The position numbers and the translations under genes were made by a program. A stretch of 64,000 nt of DNA, from contig NC_134753.1 of NCBI RefSeq assembly GCF_050436995.1, forward strand, positions 1,736,001 through 1,800,000. The letters run 5' to 3'. Positions 1 to 12,600 of this stretch are shown here, piece after piece. This DNA is from Anticarsia gemmatalis (Eukaryota > Arthropoda > Insecta > Lepidoptera > Erebidae). The number at the start of each line of letters is the position of its first letter. Position 1 is the first letter of the stretch. The notes beneath the pieces were generated by a model. That model ran no database searches. It was not told the origin of the DNA and saw only the letters and a list, made by a program, of their open reading frames with translations.

Positions 1-346
1 TTAGTGGTATAATAAAGTATTGCGTACACCTTTTGTAATATTCCGAGTCTGTTGAATTTCAGATATGATAAAACATTTTTATGTCTATTTTAATATATCT
101 AAAGCTGACAAGATGCGACCGCCTGTAATTTTTGAATAAATAAATAAGTCTCTTTATAATACGTGCAAAATCTAACCAAATCAGAATTTTGAATTCAATG
201 AAAACTCTTGCCAAAACTAGAAAACAAAACATTGAGTTGTAGTATTTAAAATATCCGTCTAAAATGTCTTCTTTACCATTGATTTAAATAAAAGTCCCGT
301 TAATTATTCTTTCGGCAAAATAAAAACAAAACTTGAATCATAAAAG
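1..346. other. GABA-B intron, AT-rich, nothing recognised
   Basis: This is the intron 3' of exon f in gene orientation. I see no further exon, repeat or RNA here. Confidence 0.6.
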
Positions 347-466
347 AAGTAGTTCATCTAGAGCACCTGTTCGAATAGCACGTAGGCTAGTCCACGAAGA
401 CAACCTGTCAAATATAGGTGAGTAAGGCTAAGTGCTATTCGAATGGGTGCTCTAGATGGACAACTT
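347..466. mobile_element. MITE-1 (terminal inverted repeats with TCTAGAGCAC)
   Basis: The ends CATCTAGAGCACCTGTTCGA and its near-complement at 441-460 form a long inverted repeat, so the element folds into a hairpin. A second copy lies at 54330-54425. It ends 19 bp from the splice donor of GABA-B exon f. Confidence 0.75.
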
Positions 467-485
467 ACCTCTTTTTTATACTTAC

Positions 486-662
486 CAAGCCGGAATAGGA
501 AGCGATATCACCAACGATCCCCCTATGCGCGGTCACAGTGACAAGCCCTTCAAGGGCTCGTGCCAGCTGCGCCCGCGCACACGGCGCCGCTGAACGTATC
601 CGCGGTGGCATGCCTGATACCAACCATGCGTATTCTGCGCCGAACATGCCTAGTCTGAAAGC
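486..662 (-). CDS. GABA-B receptor exon f (divergent)
   Basis: The exon is 177 nt, 59 codons, phase 0: AFRLGMFGAEYAWLV, then a divergent Arg/Ala-rich stretch (SGMPPRIRSAAPCARAQLAR), then ALEGLVTVTAHRGIVGDIAS and YSGL. The acceptor is TTTTCAG and the donor is TTG|GTAAGT. CEAFRL is formed across the junction with exon e. In the subunits I remember, the middle stretch contains a Trp-rich motif after YAW; it is absent here. The exon is GC-richer than the others. The coding sequence continues beyond position 1. Confidence 0.88.
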
Positions 663-3600
663 CTGAAAATGGATTTTGTGAGTAAATCTGGTTAATTATT
701 GTTTGTTTAACACTGTCGCTGACAACAAACCTACTTAATAGGTTTTCTGGGGGGCTATCACATATCTCAGTTGACAACCATTTGAAAGCCACTATTGTGT
801 CCATTGTTTTCTCCCTTAATTTATAGTGACTAATATGTTACGTCAAAGCAGCAATGTACTGAATAGTGACCATAGATTTGACGTATACTAGCTGTCAACT
901 GAGATACGTGATAAGTCCGCTGAACACTCGGTGAGTTGCTGGCAACCAATTTGTTAAACATTGACATAAAAAACGTCTAAATAAAATTAACTTGAACTCA
1001 AATCTGTAGCGCGATTTTCTGCATTCGGTACTATCAAGTATCGAGAAGTTGACATTAAAAATGAACTGGCGTTAATTAGATTTTCATACATTTCTCGATA
1101 GGTAGCCAGTTGTCGATAGAGTTAATGGTGTCTAAACTTACTTCACAAAATATCTTCGGAATCATTTCTTGTGAGAAACTCCCGATTATTATTCTGGTGT
1201 CCAGTTCCTGTAAAGAAAAAATAGGTATATTACATATTTTTATATATTTTAACAAACGCTATCACTAAACCTAAAGACTTAAGATTGATTTTTACTTTAA
1301 GATTCAGAAAGGACCTTTTATGTTTTATGCTTGAAAATTTAGTAAAAGAAATGACTAAATGCTACAAGATTATTACAATCACCCTTACTATTTTAGTACA
1401 TAATGAAATACATGTAAGTATCTAAGTGTAGTTTCGACTGAGAAAGTTCAAACTTATCTCACTATTTCTAATTACAGAACAAAATAAGCTCAATACAATT
1501 TCACTAATCCTTTTTATAAAACAAAGCAAAACTTAAACATGAACATCATTCAAAGAATTTTCAAAATAAACTTCTTGAAACAAATTAGTGCGATCTAAAA
1601 CCCAAAACTTAGTAACATTAATTAATTAATGTTGATTTATTAATTCCTGAAAGCATTTCAGGAGTAATTCCAAAATGGTTGTTGCGGTTGATGTAAACAA
1701 TAGCCGGTGGAACTTGTTAAAACTTGTTGAGGTTTTAAAACAATGTTGGTTTTTGGTTATTATAATTTTGTTTTGTCTACGGCTTGAGCCCGTAGGCTTA
1801 GGCTGGGCTTCATATTGTACTGTTATAACACATTGTACCTGCTTAGGTAAGTAGTTTAGGTATAGAAAGTTATTTAACTGGGTATTATTTTAGGTAAAAG
1901 TAATAGTTTTAGTGACCAAACGTTTAGCAACGGAACCCGTTGCTGCCTGCAACTTTGTCCGTGTCGAACGATTTCCTGCTTGTAGAAAATTATAGCTCTT
2001 CCGAAATACGCTAGAAGAGCTAACCAGTCTTTAATACAAAATTTATTGATAGTCGATAATGGTACAAAATCGCCCTAAAGGTGATAATTTTTATGAGTCC
2101 AAAATCCATTTAAATCTCTTAAATGTATCCATAAAAAACTAACAAACAAGCAAATGATCTTTCACATTTATGTTACCTTCTGTAGATTGGAAAGACAGAG
2201 TGTCAGAGCATTCAGGATGTATAGGTGAAGAAAGATGAATGAAACGAGAGAAAGAAACGATAGGGAGACATGGTGGAAAATAGGAAAATTCTGGAAGACG
2301 AGTATGAACCAACAGAAAAAAAGTTTTAATTGAATCAATAGCCGAAATTGCTTTATCAGTCCTCACTGCTTTCGAAAGATGTTAGAAATGTGTGCTAGTA
2401 AGATATATAAGTATATTTATAAACACATAAAACCTTAATAGTGCTAAAATCAGAATATTGTATTCAAAACTTAATCAGTAAATTGAACCAAAACACATAA
2501 TTGTATACAAGTACACAATGCTGTCAAAACTAGAACTATCTAAAGCCCTTCATGAATAATATTAGATACTAAAACGTGAATATGTAAGTCTAGACTAAAT
2601 TCAATAGTAACATAGTTTAGTACATACGTGTTTGTTATTTCATTATTCAGAAGTTTATTCTAAGGATACATGGTTTGAATAATGTCAAATTTTAAACGAA
2701 AACTGGCTTTTAATCGTTATGTTGAAGGTTTTTCAGGGTGAAAAGTATTCTATGAACTATACTAAGTTTATAAACGTTCTATTCAACCAATTTAATCGAA
2801 ATTACTTTTGCTGGAAAGAGTACAAAAACAAATCGTTGCGAAACTTTCGCGTTACATATCATCCCGTAATAATATCCGGGCTACAATTAACAACAATCCA
2901 ACATTAATCAGAATACTTAGATCACTGTCCGACCCGGGGACCAAACCTAAACGACCTTACCCGCAGTCGCATATTTGCTTCGGACTTAAGCGACAATATA
3001 ACCAACATAACAAGTAAAGAATATGTCATGTGCACTAGCAAAACTAACTTAAAGAGAGCTCTAAATATAGGTACGAAAAACTCAAACAGAAAGTGAATAA
3101 AAACGAATAATTGACAGTATTACTTAGTCACTGTCTTCTATTCCGACATAAAACTGGAAATAAAGAGAAAATCTGTAATTTATTCAATTCTTCACTAAAA
3201 CAGTTACATTGAACAGACGCGAGACGAAAGTAAGTATATATTTCTTATTTCAAGTTCTCGACACTGAATGAGTAGTACAATTTTGTATCTCACTTTATTT
3301 ATTCCGTTCCTTTGTTTTAGTTTCTTGTAAAAAGACCCTTGACTTCGCCCGTGAAAAGGTTTCCCGTAGTAAAAAGGATCTTATGTGTGAATCAAGGCTA
3401 ATTTCAGTTCAGTCAGTCGAAAACCTAATAAGATTTATACAAACTTTCATTCTCAGGGGTGGAATTTATCGTAATCCTGTATTAGCGGATGCCTACGTCA
3501 TAATATCTAGCTGCGTGCCAAATTTCAGCTTGATACGTCCAGTGATTTGGGCACTGCGTTGATAAATCACTTTGTCTGTCAGTCAGTCACCTTTCAGTTT

Positions 3601-6600
3601 ATATATGTATTAGGTCGGGGAAAAAGTCTTTTCACATTATAGTATGTATAAACTTGTAATAAAATCTTTACTCTACACAATAAAGCTCGATGTTTGGGTA
3701 CCTCACGAGCTCACTGAAAGAAATCTAATGAAACATACATACTATAATGCGAAAACACTTTTTCCCGACCTAATTTATATAGATAATCTATTTTAGAGGC
3801 GGCTGGCAATCCTCCGTGTAAATGACCTATAGATAAATCTTATGAAGCCGGCGCGCTAGTTACATCGACATATAGATTGACTAACACAATACACGATCTC
3901 GTAATCGGCTTGTCCACAAGTCCATTACCCAGACAATATCTTAATAGTTGGTAGATTAGCCTTCAGAGGCAGGCTTGCCTACGTCACTACGTCACTAGTT
4001 ACACTACACATCTTACTCTCAATGGAAACTATTACGTAGATTGATTTATTATAAGCTTCATACACACGCTCTAGGGTTAATGTGTTTGAGAATATGGACG
4101 ACTTGGGTATAAACTATGACGTTGTAGGTTAATATAGTAATATTTCGATGACAAAAACAATTGGACTTTCTATTTTATTATAATTGAAGAATTATTGAAA
4201 GAGTAAGTTCTTTATGCAGACAAAATGTGTTGATGTCTGGTTAACTAGTACTAGCTGATTCGAACCTTTCACCTTTTACATCACGTGTAGGTTTTTGATT
4301 TTCTCTATTCTTCTCCATATTATTTTACTAATCAAACTGTACCTGGACAACCACAAATATTTAAAGCCAATATGAGCTAAATCAATTCTACAATTTCGAG
4401 TTTTGAAATATTTTTTCTGTTATACATTTTTTTATGCATAATCATTCATTCTGTTTGGTATATTTAATGTAAAAAAGGCAACAAAAGTTCAGTCAAAAGT
4501 CCTCGTTGAATTTTACGTTCATACTACTAATCTATTTTTGGTTACTAAAACCAGTATTAACTTTAGAATCCAACTCATTAATAAGCGCATTTAAATGTCA
4601 AGCTCAAATTAAGTGGCGTGAATGAATTCAAACTCAATTTTGTAAAACTTATGACAGCGAGTTGGTTAAAACTACGTCAGTTTTTATTAATTTTACAAGA
4701 CATTGAAATTATTTCAGAGGTTGGTTTATATAAGGTTTAAAGTAATAATATTTGCTGGTAAAAATTAAAACTTATAATTATATTATTCATTATGGTCTTG
4801 ATACACAGAAAAAAATGTCCTGATTCTTTGGAGCTAGTCAAAGAAAAAAAGGATGCGAGGTTTGAACATAAGAACTTATATAATACTAGCGGACCCGACA
4901 GACGTTGTCCTGTCTAATAAATTAAAAATTAATAAAAAAAACATGGTCCAGCGGACAAAATTGTGAATCGAAACCAATCTCAGATCCCCCTGAACACAAA
5001 CAAAAAATTTCATCAAAATCGGTCCAGTCGCTTAAGAGAAGTTCAGTGACATACACACTTACAGAAGAATTATATATATGAAGATTATATGCTTACATCT
5101 AGTTATACTTTGGGAACATTTTATTCCTGCCAGATTAATCGAGAAAAAAAGTCGATAATAACAAATTTGATCACATTACAGCAAGTGATAAAATAATAAT
5201 TTCTAATTCACACATTACTTTCAAAAGTCATTAGATTCGAATCTTTAACTATTTAGCGGGGCAAGTGCTTACACCAGTCGGCTATGCACTTAGTTCAAAT
5301 AGTTAAGTACTAAACAAGAACCATATATGCTGTCACTATCAATTAGACTTAATCACTCAAGTCTACGTTGAAAGGACGTTAGACTAGACTTAATAGTCTA
5401 GCTCAAATTACTAGGACTAATTACCATTGAGTGTTTTAAAGAACTGACTGACATGTATTTCATACTAGTTGACCCGCGCAACTTCGCTTGCGTCACATAA
5501 GAGAGAATTTTCCCCGTTTTTGTAACATTTTACGTTGCTACTCTGCTCTTAATGGCCGTAGCGGGAAGGTATATAGCCTAAAGCCTTCCTCGATAAATGG
5601 GCTATCTAACACTGAAACATTTTTTAAATCGGACCCGTAGTTCCTGAGATTAGCGCGTTCAAACAAACAAACAAACACTTCAGCTTTATAATATTAGTAT
5701 AGATTAGTATAGATGACAGAAGGTTAGAGATATAGAAATGGACTTATTTATTATTTTGTTAGATTTAAAGGTTTTTTTTTGGTTTAATAATTCTAGGACT
5801 TTTTAAACATATAAACACGAAATTTGTTAAATAACTAACAACTGAAATATAAACCTGTACTCGATTTTTTTTTTCTAAATAAAAATAAATTGTGTTTATG
5901 AAATAAAACCTTTGTTATAGTTGTGTTGTACGTTTTTTTGCACTCGTAATACCAATTAGCAGCGTACGTTCGACATTTAAAATTACTTGTTAAAAATTGT
6001 TTGAGTGTAAAACGCTAGAGGCAGTATCAGTATAATAAAATAATTCGATTGTTTTTCGGTCGTCAATAATATGTATACATTGTTATAAGAACTATGCTTC
6101 TGACTGCCTCTGTGGCGCGATCGGTAGTGTATGCGACTGTCGCGCAAGATGTAGGTTTGAATCCTGGGTCGGGCCAAAAAGTCGTTTCTATGATTTTCCG
6201 TTTAAAAAAATCTCAGAACTTGCCCGGAGTTAGGAAGTTGAGGTTTTAGACCTACGTGCCTCGAAGAGCACGTAAAACCGTCGGTCCCGCGCTTGATCTC
6301 TCTCTGGTCGTGTCGGTTTAGCCGTCCCACCAGACTATGAGAGTAAAGGAACAGAGAGTGTACCTGTGTATTGTGCCCACACTTGGCCACTATAAACAAA
6401 GTCCTGCACAGTTGGTTGGTTCGATGAAACTGGCCGCCGCCGTAGCCGAAATCGGCCAGAACGACATCATATCATCATCATCATCATCATGCTTTCAGGA
6501 GTCCTTACCTTCAGTTGCTGAAGTTGTTCCTTAAAGTCTGACTCCGCGAAGGTGATGGAGGCTGCACAGGTGATGTTAGCTGCTTCTAACTGCGTCACCA

Positions 6601-9600
6601 GCTCGTTTACAGCTAAGGAGTATATCTCTTCATTCTGCGAGAAGGCCGTTACTGTGTCCCAGCCGAATTGCCTGATGGAAGAAACATAAATGAAAATTTC
6701 GTAGACTGTGTAGATGGTCTACGGTTTTTCGTAGTTACTTCGTAGACTATCTACGAATTTTCGTAGTTAAGTCGTAGATTGTCTATGGTTATTCGTAGTT
6801 ATTTCGTAGACTGTCTACGATTACTCGTAGAATATTCGTAGACCATCTACGATTATTGGTAGACCTCCATGTTTGTATCATGTTAGATTAACGCCGTAGC
6901 TAATAGCGTAACAAGGATAATTATTTAAGAGAGATAATTGAATAAATATTATTTCTTCAATTACATTTCTAATTTTCATTTTAAAACCGAATGCCTCAAG
7001 TAGATGTAGAAATAATGAGGTCTTATTTGTACTTGGAATAAACAAAAATTACAAATTAAACAAAATACGTAACTCCTAATTTGTAGTGGCCTTGCTTGCA
7101 TCGTTCCTACAGAGTTTACGTACTAAAGCAAAAGCCTTTAGATACTTCACCGATATAAGTTCGTATTTTTCAGTAGAGTTCCATTGAAAAATATGAACTT
7201 CTAAAACGTGTTAAATGTTGTTCGCGACACTTCGGACAGGCGTCCAGGAAATTATTTGTTAGATGAAAAATCGTACGATAAGACCACCTGTCAGTTCTGT
7301 TTTAAAGCCTTCGCGTTTTATCGAGAGAGAAATACTACTGAAAATGTGTTCAGAGTGTATTTTTGTTTGTGTTTTGTGAGGTCGGAATGATTTTTTTTGG
7401 TTTTGTTATGGGAATGTGAATAAATAGATATTCATAGGTATGTACGATTATAAGTAATTACGATGTAAATGTTGTCATTACAACAAAATTCTCGTACTAT
7501 ACGTACATTTTAAATAATAAATAGATATTGGCTCGTTTATTTCATATTTAAACAAAAACGTTTTAAATCTGCTCAATCCTTCAAGATGCCATACAAAACA
7601 CATTATTTTATAGACATTCCTTTTTAAAGTAAGTATACTCTTAAAGCGTTTTACAATGGACGGTTGATAAAAACTTGAAAAATTTGTAACCAGAAAATAA
7701 CGTTTCTTTATATCGGCGATACAAAATTTAATATAAAAATTTTACCATCACGCTTAGAAAAATATTTTCTTCGAAAAAATACCGTATTTATTTTTAAAAC
7801 CGTACATATAATTAGTTTCATTAAAGCAAGAGAATTTTTAATGACCGTGGTTTACCTTATAGTTTTATTTCTCTAACGATCTTCGTGAAATACTGTAAAA
7901 CTTCGTTAAAATGAGGCAAATCGTTGTAAAAAGTGGTAAAATGCAGTAACGATGGGAATTACTGCGCTTAATGCTTTAGGGCCATCGCAGATACGGTCCT
8001 TCGGCGATTTAGTAATTACATCGCGTTTTAGCGCCTAACAGCGTTTGTCCGCGATTTCAGAATCGCGAAACTTAGCGATTGTATCGATGCTGCATCACAT
8101 TACGCGATTACGTGCGTTCGTACAAAATATGAATGAATGAATGAAATACTCTTTATTGTACTTGTATAAATAAAATAAAAAAGAAGATACAAGAAAAAGA
8201 ATAGACATGGATGAAATTAAAAACAAAATAAAATTAAGATGGGAGTACAAGTGGCGCCCTTATTGCACAGTGGCAATCTCTTCTGTGCGGAATGAAGCGA
8301 TTAGTTGCTGTATCAAGTATTGGGTAAGGTAACTTAGTGCTTTTTTGGCGTTGTTCAAACGTGTGGAGTGAAATATTTGGCTTTATATAGCTTCTAAAAA
8401 GCAGTTAGAAATACAGTATCTGCTTTGACCTTAACTTTGAGAGTCGAGTCTAATTAGAGTTATAACGATAAGTAGGTTTACAAATAAGTTGTGTTGAATT
8501 ATAGTTGCGACTCAATACCGTCTGAGAAAGTTTGTGTTGTGTAAGGATGCTAGAAAGTTCAAGTAGGAATTCTATTTAATTTAAAAATGCTGTAACAATG
8601 TTTTATTTGCGTTTTGTGGAGGGTTAGTGTGTTTTGTTTCTAATTGAGTTAGAAGTTAAGTTTGGTATAAAGTTTATGAAGATTTATGAATTTAAAGCCG
8701 GAGTTAGAAAACCAGTTATAAAACCCCAATGGCTTCATGGCCTGCTAAATTCTAGCTTATATAGTAAATTAATATTAATATCTCAATAGTTTTATAAATA
8801 TATTTTTTCATACAAAATGCTTTAATTTTTAGCAGAAGATAATAATCAACTGTGAAAATAATCTTGTTTTCTTGGATTATCTGCTAGCGAACATTCTAGC
8901 ATTTCATTTTGATAGTTTCTCTATGTAACAGATATTAAATATTTGGAAAAACTAACAAAATATATTATTCAAAGTAAATAAAACATCTTTGTTACAAAAG
9001 CTATACTATATTTTTGTTCGTGGTTATAACATATTACTCAGTTAAAAGAAAATATGCTGCTTTTGTGGTTACCCTATTAAGAATTTCTAGCGTACCGTCT
9101 GTTCGAGCTTACTTGGTTTATTTACATTAAAGTACAACTATTACTAACAAGTTCATTATGAAACCTTGTTACTTATGTATTTATTAACAAATAACATAAA
9201 GCGTACCTACTTAGTATTTAATTAGTTGAGTTGGAGAATACGAGTGAATACATATTACTTGAGTAAAGAGAACTTTAGAAATTATGTAAGAATGAAAGAA
9301 TAATATATTTGTTTTAAAGCATATTTTTTGTAAATTGGCAGAGAAACACTGAATTTAAGTGAGAAGATTACATGCAGAAAAAAAATTTTGTACTTTATTT
9401 AGACAACTTAGCTTTGCAATGCGCGATTACCTAATTTAGATTATAATTAACAATTCTTTTAAGTTTATAACAATGTTTTTTGAAAACAAATTAGACCAGC
9501 TGATGGTGGGTAATTTGATACGTCTACTAAGTAAATACGTTAAGTTCACTACAAAACCGTGATCAAACCGTGGATCAAAGGATTTCTTATTTCACAAAGT

Positions 9601-12600
9601 TGTTGAATTTTAGTAATGAAGGTTAATCTTATATAGATAACTGCACGTTTGGCGCAGTAGTTAACGTGGTCACCTCGCCGCAATAACCGTAGCGTCGCGT
9701 GTGGCGGGTTCGAATCCCACCCGGGACAAATAATTGTGTGATGAGCACGAGTATTTGTGCTGAGCCTGGTTGTTAACTTATCTATATAAGTATGTATATA
9801 GAAGATAACTGCCTCTGTGGCGCGGTCGGTAGTATATGCGGCTGCCGTGCGAGAGGTCTCGGGTTCGAATCCTGGGTCGGGCCAAAAAGTCTTTTCTAAG
9901 ATTTTCTGTTTAGAATTTCTTAGGGATTGCCCGGAGTTGGGAAGTTGAGGTCGAAGACCTCCGTGCCTCGGAGAGCACGTAAAGCCGTCGGTCCTGCGCC
10001 TGACCTCTCACTGGTCGTGTCGGTTATCCGTCCCACCAAAACTATGAGAGTGATAATATAGAGAGTGTACCTGTGTATTGTGCACACACTTGGACTCTGT
10101 AAACAAAGTCCTGCACAGATGGCCAGTTTCAATGAAACTGACCGCTGTAGTCGTATATCGGCTAGGAGGACATTATTATGTATATAGAAGTATATAAGTA
10201 TGTTTATCAGTTCTCTGGTTACCATAGTACAAGACAAGTTCTGCTTAGTTTGGAATCAGATGACCGTGTGTGAGTTGTCCCAAAATATTTTTTTATTTAC
10301 TTATTGTCATGTAATTTTAATTACAGTTGTTTATTTACCTGATGAAAGCTATCCTGGCGGGGTTATGTGAGGAGTCAGGTGCCACCGTGCGGCAAAACAA
10401 TGGAAACTCTGTCCTGTCACTCAGTGCTGGCGATGTGGACCCAAACGATACCTGGTAAGAATAAAACAAGTTAATTATTGTAATAGTTAACATATTTTTT
10501 TAAAGGACCTCGCAGAATATTTGTTTTTTTTTAGAAACATACGAGCAAATTGGGAACTATTTTTGAACGTCTTCAACAATTTATATTCGTACTAAACTTT
10601 AGCAAATTATTCTCTAATGCCTACCCGAGTATTTCTTTGTCCGAGTATGTATTAGTAAGAACGGCATTAAAATCTGTTTAGTAGATTATAGGTTTATTCC
10701 AAACAGACAAGCAACCGGATAGACAGACGCAACGTTTTTAAAATAAAGTCCCCTACTTTATTTTAAAAATGTTAACCAAATTAGCTAAAGTTAACTGGGA
10801 CAAAAATACGGCGGAATTCCAGTTGAAGTAAATAAATAAATAAATGTAACCCATTTATATTGCAATGGCGAGGCGCCCATAGCCAGTTTCGCTCACCGGT
10901 CGGTAAACGATCTGTGAGTTAAGCAACTATTGGCGCGGTCATTCCATAGATGGTTGACCGCATAGTGGTATTTGAACTGGGCGTCTCCGTGCTTCGGAGG
11001 GCACGTTAAAAGTCGGTCCCGGTTGTTGTCTACTAAGATAACAGTCGTTAAGCCAAGCAAAGGCCTTCCGGGCGGCTGGAACAACTTTGACACTAGGTTG
11101 ACCACTAACCATACGACAAACAAACATTGCAATAATACTCCTCCCTTAATGATTGAGGGGTTAGGCCTTGAGTCCACCATGCTAGCCAACCGCGTGTTGG
11201 CAAGTTGAAGTATATATAACATATTGTTATATACTGAATAAGCTACATACTCGCACATATGAAAGGACGATACTTCGCAAGGACATAGTCAATCGACATA
11301 TTAATTGACTTAATGAAGCTGTAATATAATTAATGGCTGGTTCATTACTGTCATTCCATCACACTGAACATCCGCCCGGCTGAGAAATTAATTATTATGA
11401 TTGATATCATACGTGGGAATAGGGCTGTCTAACATACTTCGAATGTTTCTTCAATATTTGGGTAGTTATAGCGTATATCATCCTATATCGCCTCTTTAAC
11501 AATTTAATTGTTTTCCTACGGTAAAATGATCTGATGATATTTAAGAATTTATCACACGTAAATGTTTAAATTTCTCTCCTGTAGAGTTGTGGTTTAAAAG
11601 TATCACGTTGTTCTTGAAGGGACGATATATGATTTGGGTATTATTTTGTACGATAAGGTAACACTTTTATGATTTTTTTTAAATTAGGGGGTAAGTATAC
11701 AAAGTATAATGCAGAGTATAATAATACAAATATACAAAGCCAAAGTGAGAATCGAAACCGGGACTTCGTTATTAGTAGACGAAAGAAATGAATTCTGTAA
11801 CATAAATGTACATGTAAGTGTAATATTGTGTAGAAGCTTTTACTTAAATAGTTCTGAATGTGTAACAACACACCAACTACAAGAAAATGACTACTACAAA
11901 CGAAGTTGCATGTCAAAATCTTCATACTATCTTGGCTAGAGCCATCCTTACAAGTAGTAAAAGCTACATGTAGATTACAGTACTCGTATTGTTATTAGCC
12001 AACATGTCGGAACATGTCGAAACATGTCCGCACTTGGGTTCAATCGTAATACATCATTCAATGCGTGTCGCGGTTAAATGGCTTTTACTCATCATTTCTA
12101 CTGTCGATATATCTTATACTGAAAATGGATACTATAGTTTTGCCTCAAAGGATAAATATATTTTGTTTGGTAGAAGTTGTATGCTCGTAGGTTATTTATT
12201 AAAAAAAAACGTGTTTTTAAAAATGTTTTAAATTGTCAATATAAACTCGTTATTACTATGATAAACTATTGTAGCTAGCTTAGTTATTAATTGTAAGTAT
12301 TAAAAGATACGTGCCTAATTTGATCAAAGTCCTAAAATTTTGTAAGTTTAACTATAATATATAATGTGATTAAATGCGAAAACTATAGGTACTTTGAAAA
12401 ATGTAGCCTTCATAACGCTAAAATTTATTTTTGGGATATACTTATATACACCAATTTACATACTCTTCTAACTCTAATAAAACGCCAACTAAAACTGAAC
12501 TATCCACATATCCTCAACTTTGAAACTAAAACACTCAATTTAGGAGCTCGTTCGAAAAACTCAAAAGTTTGTAAACACGTAACATCAAACAGCCTGTAAC

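Noticed and set aside
6699..6866. CRISPR-like array
   Set aside because: This is a eukaryotic intron. The units are tandem and degenerate with no unique spacers of constant length.
9641..9720. tRNA genes at the many A-box/B-box pairs
   Set aside because: The cloverleaf is incomplete and each head continues into a SINE body that recurs elsewhere.
10893..11258. 121-codon minus-strand ORF and overlapping frames
   Set aside because: They translate the 5Sa SINE and an adjacent SINE-D tail. Similar frames recur at other copies.
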